64,000 nt of DNA from Schlesneria sp. (GTDB taxonomy: Bacteria; Planctomycetota; Planctomycetia; Planctomycetales; Planctomycetaceae), in assembly GCA_028291515.1 (NCBI GenBank), contig JAQGHU010000078.1, positions 1-64,000 of the forward strand, read 5' to 3'. The stretch's first letter is position 1. Every line of letters starts with the position of its first letter. Both the position numbers and the translations under genes were made by a program. The notes under the pieces are model-generated. The model was not told where the DNA came from. It worked only from the letters and a program-made list of their open reading frames with translations, and made no database searches. This document shows, piece after piece, positions 27,527-36,849 of this stretch.

Positions 27527-27786
27527 GAAAGAAGAGGATTTTCACGCGAAGACGCGAAGAGAGAGAAATCGTGAGGGAAATACGCGGGACATAGATCCGC
27601 TCTGGCTTTCCCTTCTCTGCGCCTTTGCGCCTCCGCGCCTTTGCGTTGATAATCCCTGCTCGCACATGTGTCTCACCCCAAGCATTCTCCCCTTCTCTTC
27701 TCCGCGACTTCGCGTGAAAACTGTCTTTCTTCTTCAGCACTGCGCACGAAGAAGTCATCCGCGTGCTCACGCAGCGCGGCTCACCT
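27527..27786. repeat. Composite repeat region after the second Rrf2 gene
   Basis: An imperfect inverted repeat with arms near 27527-27563 (GAAAGAAGAGGATTTTCACG) and 27695-27732 belongs to the CGCGAAG family. Inside are GCGCCTTTGCGCCTCCGCGC-type units. The block at 27751-27784 matches 23521-23554. Confidence 0.75.
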
Positions 27787-27822
27787 GATGCGATGGGCGA
27801 CCGCATGCTTCGTCTGCGGTGA

Positions 27823-27842
27823 ACGGCACACGGAGTGTGCCT
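27823..27842. repeat. GGCACACGGAGTGTGCC palindrome
   Basis: A short palindrome overlapping the end of the AhpD-like gene. Same family as 37066-37160 and 56581-56652. Confidence 0.55.
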
Positions 27843-27843
27843 G

Positions 27844-28431
27844 CTATATTGAGGAGACGGCTTCGTGCCGTTTCCCTTTGCTGATGTCGCACAGCATATC
27901 GGAATGAATGTTCAGGCCGATGTTGGTCATGTTGTACACATGCTCACTGGCCACCAGCCAGACGATCTCGCAGATCTCGCGTTCCGAATAGTACTGCGCC
28001 ATCCGCCGAAACGTCTCCGGATCCACTTTCTTGTCTTTGGTCAATTCGGTCACATAGTCCAGAGCCGCACGTTCCCCCAGAGTGAACAGAGCACTTGTCT
28101 GATAGTCTTCTAACGCGTCGAACTTGGCCTGGTCCATGGAAGCCTTGATCGCGAACGACCGGCCAATGTCGATGCAGAACAGACACACGTTCAGTCGCGC
28201 GACGTGCTCGCGAATCAGCATCACCGTTTCCGGCGGAAGCACCAGCTTCTGATCGAGTTTTGAAATCTTCGAATAGAACGAACCAAATGCCACGGGCATC
28301 CGCGCCGCGTACACCTTGAGTGGCGTCAGAACTTTTCCGAACTGGCGACGAGTCATGAAGTACGCGAGCTTCATGATCAGCCCGGTGGGCTTTTCAATTG
28401 GCGTCAAAAATGTATCTGCGGTCGTCGACAT
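27844..28431 (-). CDS. Carboxymuconolactone decarboxylase / AhpD-like protein
   Basis: A 195-residue all-helical protein of the CMD/AhpD family. The redox pair C83 and C86 lies in LNVCLFCIDIGRS, followed by the family helix with FTLGERAALDYVTELT. AhpD members act as thiol peroxidase partners, so a peroxide-defence or thiol-redox role is likely but not proven. The ATG at 28431 has AGGAG seven bases upstream; the longer frame to 28500 lacks support. It runs opposite to both neighbours. Confidence 0.82.
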   Translation of the reverse strand: MSTTADTFLTPIEKPTGLIMKLAYFMTRRQFGKVLTPLKVYAARMPVAFGSFYSKISKLDQKLVLPPETVMLIREHVARLNVCLFCIDIGRSFAIKASMDQAKFDALEDYQTSALFTLGERAALDYVTELTKDKKVDPETFRRMAQYYSEREICEIVWLVASEHVYNMTNIGLNIHSDMLCDISKGKRHEAVSSI

Positions 28432-29349
28432 GTTATTTCTCCTGTTGAGGATGTTTGATTGCCGTGGATTCGCATGACGATGGATTTGGTCCGTCTTCAA
28501 ATCAGTGAAATTTGCGCCATCAGCGGATCGGAATCTTGATCCACAGATTTCGCAGAACTACGCAGGCGGAAGAATCACTCTCCAAAACACGCGGCCATAT
28601 TGAGGACTCGCCCGCCATCGCGTCCGACTTGGTTGAGTCCCCCACTTCCATTTTCAGTTCCTGAACGACGCCGGAACAGGTGGGGTCGCCTGCCGGGAAT
28701 GTTTTGCCAACCTGACAGAACGACGAACGGGATCTTGAAAACGTGACAGAGAAAAAAGGATTTAGGAACTTTCAACTCGGTCCTTGAAGCAACTTCGGAT
28801 ACCAGCGAATGGCGTAACCAATTTAGATAATGTCACTTGTGACCTGAGCAAATTGCTCATTCCAGGAAGTTGCGAAAAAAACAAAAGAGTCGCATTGACA
28901 ATCGCATCTCGTGCCGATAAAAATATACGATCGAGTACATAATATATTTGGTGAGGGGATTCCGCCTTCGCCCCGTTTACTCTTCGTGCTGTAGTGCTGA
29001 CCGGTGTTCCGGAGGCTGCTGCAGAGACCTCGGAGGTCTCTCTCATGTTCAACCTGGCATCTGTGCAAACGACACGGATTACTCGCGGGCAATGGGTGCT
29101 TACCCAACGGAACCTCAACGTCCCACAGGGTCGACTGCCTGACGCGCCGACCCACCTGATAAGTGCTGACACCATGACCTGCTGTTGTTGATGCCCAACT
29201 ATTCGTGACCGACGCCCAGCGCGTCCGAGCGTCATGAATCCCCCGCCCATCGGTTTTGGCCCGGGCCCTCGGCTTTCAACAAACTTCGTCCCAGTCGGAT
29301 TGTGGCCGCGCACAGACTGCGCGGCCCTCAGCAGCATAAGGATTCTATC
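28432..29349. other. Long intergenic region, 0.9 kb
   Basis: No gene is supported here. The 5' part is the leader of the AhpD-like gene. An AT-rich patch at 28860-28950 holds a possible promoter. A hairpin lies at 29023-29041 (AGAGACCT with AGGTCTCT). Several frames of 60-200 codons are open on both strands, but they overlap one another and match no family. Confidence 0.5.
28895..28923 (+). promoter_or_regulatory. Possible sigma-70-type promoter
   Basis: TTGACA at 28895-28900, a 17-base spacer, and TAAAAA at 28918-28923. The -35 is perfect and the -10 weak. It could drive the BON gene at 29350, but would leave a 400-base leader. Confidence 0.3.
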
Positions 29350-29631
29350 GTGGTGGCATTCGCGCATTCACAGCAAGTTCCTCAGCATCTGTCTCTTGGC
29401 CCGCGTGTTTCAGAAGAACTGAACACAGTCGACCCTCAACGCTTTCACCGCATCGCCGCTCGCGGCTTGCTGTGCGGCTTTGTCGAACTCGACGGGGTTG
29501 TCTCCAGCTATTACGCCAAGGCTTTGGCGCTGCAAATCGTTCGGCGCATTCCCGAAGTGACCGATGTCGTGGACCGGATCCGCGTGTCACCCGACGCGCT
29601 GAAACGCTTCGTTGCTCATCGAGATCGCTAA
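29350..29631 (+). CDS. BON-domain protein
   Basis: A 93-residue protein whose second half (FHRIAARGLLCGFVELDGVVSSYYAKALALQIVR, split here only for length, then IPEVTDVVDRIRV) has the BON pattern of alternating helix and strand. BON domains bind membranes or ligands. It starts with GTG (29350; a second GTG follows at once) after AAGGA at seven-base spacing. No signal peptide is seen. It lies 71 bases before the third DUF1559 gene and probably shares its transcript. Confidence 0.7.
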   Translation: MVAFAHSQQVPQHLSLGPRVSEELNTVDPQRFHRIAARGLLCGFVELDGVVSSYYAKALALQIVRRIPEVTDVVDRIRVSPDALKRFVAHRDR

Positions 29632-29702
29632 CTCAACACGCACTTCAATACCGTCTCGATTTGCAGTCCGTTCCTGAAGTTCAAAATGCTGGAGTCTCTC
29701 AG

Positions 29703-30683
29703 ATGAATACAACCACTCGAACTCGCCGCACACGCGGGTTTACTCTGATCGAACTGCTGGTGGTGATCGCCATCATCGCGGTTCTCATCTCATTGCTCCT
29801 CCCCGCCGTTCAACAAGCGCGCGAAGCCGCTCGCCGCACACAGTGCCGCAGCAATCTCAAGCAGATCGGTCTGGCACTGCACAACTATCACGACCAGTAC
29901 CAGGTCTTTCCACCTGGCAATGGCTTGTCGTCGCAGTCACCCGACGCGGGCTATTCGGTGGACCTGACCACCGCGAATCGCGCCGCCGCCTACGGCTGGG
30001 CAGCCTATATCCTGCCGCAACTGGATCAGGCCAATCTGTACAACCAACTTGGTGTCAGCAATCTCGAGTTGTGCCTGTTGATGCAGCAGGCCACTTTGCG
30101 TCCGCTCACTCAAACGGTGTTGCGCGTCTATCGCTGCCCGACCGATGTCGCTCCAGACACCAACGATCAACGACCGTTCTCCAATCCCATTTTTGGCGAC
30201 ACCAATGTCGGAACGTCCAGCTACGTGGGCGTCCATGGGACGCGCTGGTCGCACGGGGTCGATTGGATCACCACCGCAAAAGATCCCTTCGGCATCTTCT
30301 GGCCTGCCAGCCGGATCGGTGTGCGAGACATCACCGATGGAACATCGAACACGTTCATGGTTGGCGAACGAAACTGGGACTACCTCTCGGCGATCTGGGT
30401 CGGAACTCGCAACTACACGGGCAACGGCGATGTCGGCCTGCGACAGATCACAGGCATCACGAACTGGCAGATCAATTTTCCCGGCACGAACGCTCCGCGA
30501 GCCTTCCACAGTGCTCACACGGGCGGCACTCACTTCCTGCTGGCCGATGGATCGGTGCGATTTGTGTCACAAAACATTCACTTCGACAACACCCTGGCTG
30601 ATCCAGCCAATCCGCAGTCGTACGTCGGCACCTACCAACGGTTAGGTCAGCGAGCGGACGGATTGATTATTGGCGACTATTAA
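29703..30683 (+). CDS. DUF1559 prepilin-like protein (3 of 3)
   Basis: A 326-residue DUF1559 protein: [16 protein letters not shown] prepilin signal, CRSNLKQIGLALHNYHD, and the C-terminal SAHTGGTHFLLADGSVRFVS. GGAG lies eight bases before the ATG at 29703; the open frame to 29472 overlaps the BON gene and is not used. It is followed by a lipoprotein, a sulfatase, a cytochrome-like PSD1 protein and a DUF1501 protein, all exported, so it probably takes part in polymer handling at the cell surface. Confidence 0.9.
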   Translation: MNTTTRTRRTRGFTLIELLVVIAIIAVLISLLLPAVQQAREAARRTQCRSNLKQIGLALHNYHDQYQVFPPGNGLSSQSPDAGYSVDLTTANRAAAYGWAAYILPQLDQANLYNQLGVSNLELCLLMQQATLRPLTQTVLRVYRCPTDVAPDTNDQRPFSNPIFGDTNVGTSSYVGVHGTRWSHGVDWITTAKDPFGIFWPASRIGVRDITDGTSNTFMVGERNWDYLSAIWVGTRNYTGNGDVGLRQITGITNWQINFPGTNAPRAFHSAHTGGTHFLLADGSVRFVSQNIHFDNTLADPANPQSYVGTYQRLGQRADGLIIGDY

Positions 30684-30737
30684 CAAGCTCTTGCCCGATT
30701 ATTCGTGCAAGTCCCGGAAGATAAGGATCCGTAAATC

Positions 30738-31181
30738 ATGATCACATCGCGACAAATTCAAACTCTCGCGTTCGGGCTCGCGGCGGCGGTGTTGTTTGTT
30801 GGTTGCGGCTCATCAGGAGTCCCCTTGAGCACTGTCGAAGGAGTTGTCCTGTTGGACGGCCAGCCGCTGCCGAATGCGATCGTTGAATTTCAGCCCGATG
30901 ACCGGACGGGAAAAGTGAGACCATCGATCGGTGAAACGGGCCCCGACGGCAAGTACCGCTTGCGGTATTCCAAAAACCAACACGGTGCCGTGGTTGGCAA
31001 ACATAAGGTGCTGATCACCACGTTCTCCCCTTCCGGCGACGGCCGATTCAAAGAGCGCGTTCCCGCCGCCTACAACACCAGCACCACCCTGGTTCGTGAA
31101 GTGGAACGCGCCTCAAACTGGGTCGATTTCGACCTGCAATCGAATGCCTCCCCACCACAAGCCTTGGCGTCAGACCGATAA
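30738..31181 (+). CDS. Small lipoprotein, carboxypeptidase-regulatory-like
   Basis: A 147-residue lipoprotein; signal ending AAAVLFVGC with the lipid cysteine at residue 23. The mature domain starts STVEGVVLLDGQPLPNAIVEF and has ETGPDGKYRLRY and GKHKVLITT, the beta-sandwich pattern of carboxypeptidase-regulatory-like domains. It sits between a DUF1559 gene and a sulfatase gene, as such lipoproteins often do. Role unknown. Confidence 0.8.
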   Translation: MITSRQIQTLAFGLAAAVLFVGCGSSGVPLSTVEGVVLLDGQPLPNAIVEFQPDDRTGKVRPSIGETGPDGKYRLRYSKNQHGAVVGKHKVLITTFSPSGDGRFKERVPAAYNTSTTLVREVERASNWVDFDLQSNASPPQALASDR

Positions 31182-31222
31182 ACGACATCTCGCGAACAGT
31201 ACTAAAAATTGGGATCGGGTTC

Positions 31223-32605
31223 ATGAAACAGTTATTCAAGCTCAACATCGCCAGCATCGTCGCCCTGGCCGCGACCGTGGTGGTTGCGTCTTCGCAAACG
31301 CAAGCGGCGGAGACTCCGAAACCGAACGTCGTCGTCATCGTGGCGGATGACCTCGGATACGGCGACCTGGGATTTCAAGGGGGCACCGATGTGCCAACCC
31401 CCAACCTGGATGGATTAGCTCGCAGTGGAACTCGCTGCAGCAGCGGCTATGTCAGTTGCCCCGTCTGCAGCCCAACACGAGCCGGCCTGTTCACCGGTCG
31501 CTACCAGCAACGGTTCGGTCACGAATTCAATCCAGGTCAGCAAACGGAAGAAGAGCAGGATCGATTCGGACTGCCCACGACCGAAATCACACTGGCCAAC
31601 CAGTTGAAAAAGGCGGGCTATCACACTGGGCTGGTCGGCAAGTGGCATCTCGGATTCTCCGATCGATTCCAACCGAAGCAACGCGGCTTCGATGAATCGT
31701 ACGGATTCCTCGGTGGCGCGCATCCTTACGTGCCAGGTAAGAACGGCGTCAGCAAAGGGATCTTCCGCAATGGCGAAGAGATTCAAGAGCCCGCCTATCT
31801 GACGGACGCCTTCGGTCGAGAAGCCGCCTCGTTCGTGGAACGAAATGCCGCCAATCCATTCCTGCTACTGTTGACGTTCAACGCCGTTCACACCCCACTG
31901 GATACGCAGTCCGAGAAGCTGGAGCAATTCAAGAATATCTCCGATTCTAAACGACGCTCCTATGCGGCTATGTTGTCCTCGCTGGACGATGCGGTCGGCA
32001 AGGTGCTGGGGCAGTTGGACAAGTCGGGAGTCGCCCAGAATACGCTGGTATTCTTCATCGCCGACAACGGTGGACCGACGCAAGCCAACGGCAGTCACAA
32101 CACGCCGCTCAATGGCGTGAAGGCCACCGTCTGGGAAGGTGGCATCCGCGTCCCGTTCGTGGTTCGCTGGCCCGGACAAATCCCTGCCGGCGCTGTCTAC
32201 AACGAACCAGTAATCTCGCTCGACGTGTTCGCCACGGCCTCCGCTGCGGCAGGTGTTCCCCTGGTAACGGACCGCAAGTACGACAGCGTCAACCTGACAC
32301 CATACCTGAAGGGTGAAGTCAAAACAGCTCCGCATGCCGCCTTGTTCTGGCGGTTCGGACAACAGCATGCGATCCGCAAAGGTGATTACAAGCTGCTGAA
32401 GTTACGCAACGGCGAAGAGCAACTGTTCGATCTCTCCAAAGACATCGGCGAACAAACGGACGTCGTCGCCAAGCATCCCGACGTGGTCGCTCAGTTGAAG
32501 TCCGAGTTCGCCGACTGGAGCAAGGAACTGCATGAGCCGTTGTGGCCACAGAACGCTCCTGCCGGGGCCAACCGTCGGCAACAGAATCAGCAGAACAAGA
32601 AATAA
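31223..32605 (+). CDS. Secreted sulfatase (arylsulfatase A-like)
   Basis: A 460-residue exported sulfatase that would cleave sulfate esters, most likely from sulfated polysaccharides. Signal peptide residues 1-29 (ending TQAAE). Metal ligands in ADDLGYGDLG (D42, D43). The formylglycine motif is C82-S-P-T-R in CPVCSPTRAGLFTGR, so it needs a sulfatase-modifying enzyme. Later motifs are GKWHLGF, DNGGPTQANGSHN and KATVWEGGIRVP, the last lysine being a substrate ligand. It is central in a five- or six-gene operon. Confidence 0.94.
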   Translation: MKQLFKLNIASIVALAATVVVASSQTQAAETPKPNVVVIVADDLGYGDLGFQGGTDVPTPNLDGLARSGTRCSSGYVSCPVCSPTRAGLFTGRYQQRFGHEFNPGQQTEEEQDRFGLPTTEITLANQLKKAGYHTGLVGKWHLGFSDRFQPKQRGFDESYGFLGGAHPYVPGKNGVSKGIFRNGEEIQEPAYLTDAFGREAASFVERNAANPFLLLLTFNAVHTPLDTQSEKLEQFKNISDSKRRSYAAMLSSLDDAVGKVLGQLDKSGVAQNTLVFFIADNGGPTQANGSHNTPLNGVKATVWEGGIRVPFVVRWPGQIPAGAVYNEPVISLDVFATASAAAGVPLVTDRKYDSVNLTPYLKGEVKTAPHAALFWRFGQQHAIRKGDYKLLKLRNGEEQLFDLSKDIGEQTDVVAKHPDVVAQLKSEFADWSKELHEPLWPQNAPAGANRRQQNQQNKK

Positions 32606-32665
32606 TCCCGACTTACTAACTAACAAATTGCAACAACCGACATCACGATACGAGGGTCATTGGAA

Positions 32666-35356
32666 ATGAAGCTACGCCGTCTCAGTCTGGCCGTGTTCAC
32701 AGCGGGGATGCTGATCAGCCCCACCCAATATCTGTTTGGGCAAGCTGATGCCAAGCAAGATCCTGCGAAGCTGGAGTTCTTCGAAAAGAAGGTCCGGCCG
32801 CTGCTGGTCGAGAACTGCTACAACTGCCATTCGGCGGACAACAAAGCGGCTGGCGGGTTGCGAGTCGACGATCACAACGGCCTGCTGCAAGGTGGTGGTC
32901 GCGGCAAGGCTCTGGTGATCGGCAAGCCCGAAGAAAGTCTGTTGATCAAGGCGATCAGTCATACCGACAACAAGCTGAAGATGCCGCCAAACAATCGGCT
33001 GACCGACGAACAAATCGACATCCTGTCGCAGTGGATCAAGGACGGTGCGGTGTGGCCCGCGTTGGAGATCCCCGACGATCTAACGGCCAGTTCTCCCGAA
33101 TACGATCGTCTGCGAAAAGAGCACTGGTCTTGGCAACCATTGAAATCGCCAGAGGTTCCCGCCCTCCCCGGCAGCGCCTGGCCCCGAGACAACATCGACC
33201 GATTCCTGTTGTCCAAACTGAATGATGTCGGACTGACCCCCGTTGCCGACGCTGACCGTTTGACCCTGCTGCGGCGCGTGACGTTTGACCTGACCGGCTT
33301 GCCGCCTTCACCAGCCGAGATCGCCGCGTTCCAGGCGGATCAATCGAGCAACGCGTTGGAAACTGTCGTGGATCGCCTGCTTCAGTCAACTGCATTCGGT
33401 GAACGCTGGGGTCGCCACTGGCTGGATGTGGCTCGCTTCGGCGAGTCGACCGGCTCGGCCCGCAACCTTCCATACCCACACGCCTGGCGCTACCGCGACT
33501 ATGTCATTGACGCCCTGAACAAAGACAAACCCTACGACCAGTTCATCCGCGAACAAGTCGCCGGCGACCTATTGCCCGCGGACTCCGAAGCACAAAGCAA
33601 AGAGCAGAAGATCGCGACCGGTTTCCTGGCCATCGGCGTCAAGGATGTGAATCAGCGATTCAAAGTCCGCTACATCATGGACAACATCGACGAACAGATC
33701 GACACCGTCAGCCGATCGGTACTGGCCGTCACTGCGAGTTGCGCTCGTTGCCACGACCATAAGTTCGACCCGATTTCGACCAGCGAATACTACAGCCTGG
33801 CCGGGATCTTCCACAGCACCGATGATTGCTCGGGACTGCGAAACAAGATGGGTGGCGGCGGACTCGACTACTACGACCCAAAGATGCTGCTCGTCCTGTC
33901 GGCAGCGTCACAACTCGATGCGGAACAGGAAGCGAAGATGGCCAAAGCCAAGCAGGCTGCCGATGACGCTCGCACCGCGTTCGAGACCCTGCGTGACTCG
34001 GCCGAAGGCGACGAAAAGGCTCCGAACGGCCGACCCAAGCGACAAGTCGCTCGACAGAAATGGAATCGTCTGCAAGCCGAATACATGTCCCTCAGCGACC
34101 CCGCCGCCTTCGGTGAAGTCGCCATGGGACTTCGAGATGCCGCCAAGGTTGGCGACACCGAGATCCGCATCCGCGGTGAAGCCGAAAAGCTGGGACCAAT
34201 CGCTCAACGTGGGTTCCTGAAGCTGGTTGAATTCGAAGGTCAACCGAGCGTCCCTGCTGATAAGAGCGGCCGACTGGAACTCGCTCAATGGCTGACCAGT
34301 CCCAAGAATCCGCTGACATCGCGAGTCATCGTCAACCGCACCTGGCACCACCTGTTTGGGGCGGGCCTGGTCCGTAGTGTCGACAACTTCGGAATCACGG
34401 GCGACACCCCTTCGCACCCCGAACTGTTGGACTATCTGGCCAACGAATTCGTCGCAGACGGCTGGTCGTTGAAGCGACTCGTTCGACGCCTCGTGTTGAC
34501 CCGCGCCTACGGCCTGAGTTCCGCAGCCACCGACGAGCAGCTGACTCTGGATCCAGCCAATCGTTGGGTCTGGCGACATAGCCCACGCCGATTGCAAGCC
34601 GAAGAGTTGCGCGATGCCATGCTGGCCGCCGCCGGTGTGCTCGATCGGACTCGACCAACGGGCTCAGTCGCTGCCGAACTCAAAGTGATCGAACTTCGTA
34701 ATAATGGAACCGAAGCGCAACGCATGGTTGACGCAGGTCGAAACAGCCGCGCACGCAGCGTCTATCTACCGCTGTTGAGAACGCTGGTCCCAACATCGCT
34801 GGAAGTATTCGACTTCGCCGATCAAGGCCTGGTCACGGGAAGTCGCGATTCGACGACAGTGCCGACCCAGGCCTTGTACCTGCTGAACGATGCCTTCGTG
34901 CGACGCAACTCGTTGGCAACCGCCGAAACCTTGCTGGCGAACAGCAATCTCAACGATCAGACTCGTATCGAAGCAGCCTATCTGACAACAGTCGGCCGAA
35001 CACCATCGCCGACCGAAGTGCAGCGTGCTCAGTTCTATCTGGCCGAATACCAGTCGGTCGCCGGTGAAGCATTGGCCGAAGAATTCGCAGCGGTCCAGCA
35101 ACGCGAGCAAGCGGCCCTGGCCGAAGCTCAACGTCCTGCCGATGCGGCCGAACCCGCCAACCTGATTGCAGCCAAAGCGGGAGGTCTAGCCGCCGCACAA
35201 CAAGCAGCGGCACTCGTCGCAAACCCGGACGATGTTGAGCAGACCGAGATGGTCACCACTGAAGAAGCGGTGCAGTCTCGCGATGCCCGGACAGCCGCCT
35301 GGGCCAGCCTGGTCCAAGCCCTGCTGGGTTCAGGCGAATTCCGGTTTGTTCGATAG
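32666..35356 (+). CDS. PSCyt1-DUF1549-DUF1553 (PSD1) secreted protein
   Basis: An 896-residue exported planctomycete protein. A signal peptide covers residues 1-25. The PSCyt1 cytochrome-like part has a haem motif CYNCH at 51-55. DUF1549 follows (RVTFDLTGLPPSPAE, RYRDYVIDALNKDKPYDQFI) with a second CARCH motif near residue 358, then DUF1553 (PLTSRVIVNRTWHHLFG, RLQAEELRDAML). An alanine/glutamate-rich segment lies near the C-terminus. These proteins pair with DUF1501 proteins and sulfatases; a redox role at the cell surface is inferred. I use the ATG at 32666; a TTG two codons earlier is possible. Confidence 0.92.
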   Translation: MKLRRLSLAVFTAGMLISPTQYLFGQADAKQDPAKLEFFEKKVRPLLVENCYNCHSADNKAAGGLRVDDHNGLLQGGGRGKALVIGKPEESLLIKAISHTDNKLKMPPNNRLTDEQIDILSQWIKDGAVWPALEIPDDLTASSPEYDRLRKEHWSWQPLKSPEVPALPGSAWPRDNIDRFLLSKLNDVGLTPVADADRLTLLRRVTFDLTGLPPSPAEIAAFQADQSSNALETVVDRLLQSTAFGERWGRHWLDVARFGESTGSARNLPYPHAWRYRDYVIDALNKDKPYDQFIREQVAGDLLPADSEAQSKEQKIATGFLAIGVKDVNQRFKVRYIMDNIDEQIDTVSRSVLAVTASCARCHDHKFDPISTSEYYSLAGIFHSTDDCSGLRNKMGGGGLDYYDPKMLLVLSAASQLDAEQEAKMAKAKQAADDARTAFETLRDSAEGDEKAPNGRPKRQVARQKWNRLQAEYMSLSDPAAFGEVAMGLRDAAKVGDTEIRIRGEAEKLGPIAQRGFLKLVEFEGQPSVPADKSGRLELAQWLTSPKNPLTSRVIVNRTWHHLFGAGLVRSVDNFGITGDTPSHPELLDYLANEFVADGWSLKRLVRRLVLTRAYGLSSAATDEQLTLDPANRWVWRHSPRRLQAEELRDAMLAAAGVLDRTRPTGSVAAELKVIELRNNGTEAQRMVDAGRNSRARSVYLPLLRTLVPTSLEVFDFADQGLVTGSRDSTTVPTQALYLLNDAFVRRNSLATAETLLANSNLNDQTRIEAAYLTTVGRTPSPTEVQRAQFYLAEYQSVAGEALAEEFAAVQQREQAALAEAQRPADAAEPANLIAAKAGGLAAAQQAAALVANPDDVEQTEMVTTEEAVQSRDARTAAWASLVQALLGSGEFRFVR

Positions 35357-35420
35357 TCACCAAGTTCCAGTATGGAATTCTCACTCACGGCTTAATCGCC
35401 CCGCAATAAGGATCGCTCTC

Positions 35421-36800
35421 ATGTTCAACGATCAAGTCTCTGACTCAGCATTCTCTCGCCGTAAAGCTCTACAAGCCGCTGGCACCGGCTTTGGTTATCT
35501 CGCCCTGGCCGGGATGCTCGGTCTGCAAAACAAGCCTGCCCGAGCCGCATCGGTCACAGCCCCGCTGGCCCCGAAGCCACAGCAATTGCCCGCTAAAGCC
35601 AAGCGAATCATCTTCCTGTTTATGGAAGGGGCGATGTCACCGGTCGACACGTTCGAATACAAGGCGAAGCTGCAAGACAACGACGGCAAGCCCGGCCCAG
35701 GCGGAGGAAAGCTGGTCGCCTCGAAGTTCAAATTCCAGCAGCATGGACAGTCGGGGACTCCTGTTTCCGAGCTCTATCCCAATGTCGCTCAGCATGTCGA
35801 CAAGCTGTGCTTCATCCGCGGCCTGCACACGGATACCCCCGCTCATCCTCAGGCGGTCATTCAGTTGCATACGGGAGCTCGTGTCGCATCATTGACCCGT
35901 CCCTCGATGGGATCGTGGTTGCTGTACGGGCTGGGAACCGAGAACCAGGACCTCCCCGGTTACATCACGATCAACCCGTCCCCGAACTTTGGCGGAGCGG
36001 TGAACTACGGCAGTGCCTTCCTGCCCGCTCACTTCCAGGGAACGCGGATCAATGATTCGGGATTCTTGCCGAATCTGAAACCGCAGGTCTTATCACCACT
36101 GCAACGCAAGCAGATTGATCTCGTTCAAGATATGAATCGCGATTTACGAGCCGTCCCGGGTGCTCCCAGCGAGTTGGATGGCGTGATCGAATCGTACGAA
36201 CTCGCCTTCCGCATGCAGGGCCAGGTCCCTGATTTGCTGGACATCTCCAAGGAACCGCAATCCGTGCTGGATGCCTATGGGGTCAAGCCCGGCCCCGCCG
36301 GCAGCTTCGCTCGTCAGTGCATTCTGGCTCGCCGCCTGAGTGAAGCAGGAGTGCGATTCGTGCAGATCCGTCAAGGTGGCTGGGACCATCACAACAACTT
36401 GCACAAAGGCCTGATCGCCAATTCCGCGGCGACCGATCAACCGACCGCCGCCCTGCTGGCCGACCTGGAACAACGCGGCCTGCTCGAAGACACCCTCGTT
36501 CTGTTCGGCAGTGAGTTTGGTCGTCTGCCAACCGCGCAAGGGGTCGACGGCCGCGATCACAACATCACAGGTTATCCAATGTGGATGGCCGGAGCCGGCG
36601 TGAAGAAGGGATTCTCGTACGGCGCGACCGACGAATACGGCACGCACGCCGTGGAAGGACGCATGCACACGATGGACTTGCATGCCACGCTACTCGCCCT
36701 GATGGGATTGGACCACGAAGCCCTGACTTATCGATACGCCGGCCGAGACTTCCGCCTGACGGATGTCGCCGGCAACGTCGTTCGCGAAATCATGGCCTGA
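35421..36800 (+). CDS. DUF1501 protein with Tat-type signal
   Basis: A 459-residue sulfatase-fold-like DUF1501 protein, the usual partner of the PSD1 protein just upstream. Residues 10-40 carry a twin-arginine-type signal (FSRRKALQAAGTGFGYLALAG). Motifs: IIFLFMEGAMSPVDTFEYK, FIRGLHTDTPAHPQA, GGWDHHNNL, SEFGRLPTAQG and GRDHNITGYPMWMAGAG. The start at 35421 has AAGGA at eight-base spacing. Function is not established for the family; the placement suggests a role in breakdown of sulfated polymers. Confidence 0.92.
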   Translation: MFNDQVSDSAFSRRKALQAAGTGFGYLALAGMLGLQNKPARAASVTAPLAPKPQQLPAKAKRIIFLFMEGAMSPVDTFEYKAKLQDNDGKPGPGGGKLVASKFKFQQHGQSGTPVSELYPNVAQHVDKLCFIRGLHTDTPAHPQAVIQLHTGARVASLTRPSMGSWLLYGLGTENQDLPGYITINPSPNFGGAVNYGSAFLPAHFQGTRINDSGFLPNLKPQVLSPLQRKQIDLVQDMNRDLRAVPGAPSELDGVIESYELAFRMQGQVPDLLDISKEPQSVLDAYGVKPGPAGSFARQCILARRLSEAGVRFVQIRQGGWDHHNNLHKGLIANSAATDQPTAALLADLEQRGLLEDTLVLFGSEFGRLPTAQGVDGRDHNITGYPMWMAGAGVKKGFSYGATDEYGTHAVEGRMHTMDLHATLLALMGLDHEALTYRYAGRDFRLTDVAGNVVREIMA

Positions 36801-36849
36801 CCCGTAGATGTTTTGTGAATCGAAGACGCCATTGATCTGGAGATAAGCC

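Noticed and set aside
28762-29367. 201-codon open frame on the minus strand in the long gap before the BON gene
   Set aside because: No recognisable domain, no ribosome binding site, and it runs through the hairpin at 29023 and the AT-rich promoter-like patch.
31223-36800. Polysaccharide utilisation locus with SusC/SusD
   Set aside because: No TonB-dependent receptor or SusD-like protein is present; the operon is the usual planctomycete sulfatase / PSD1 / DUF1501 type.
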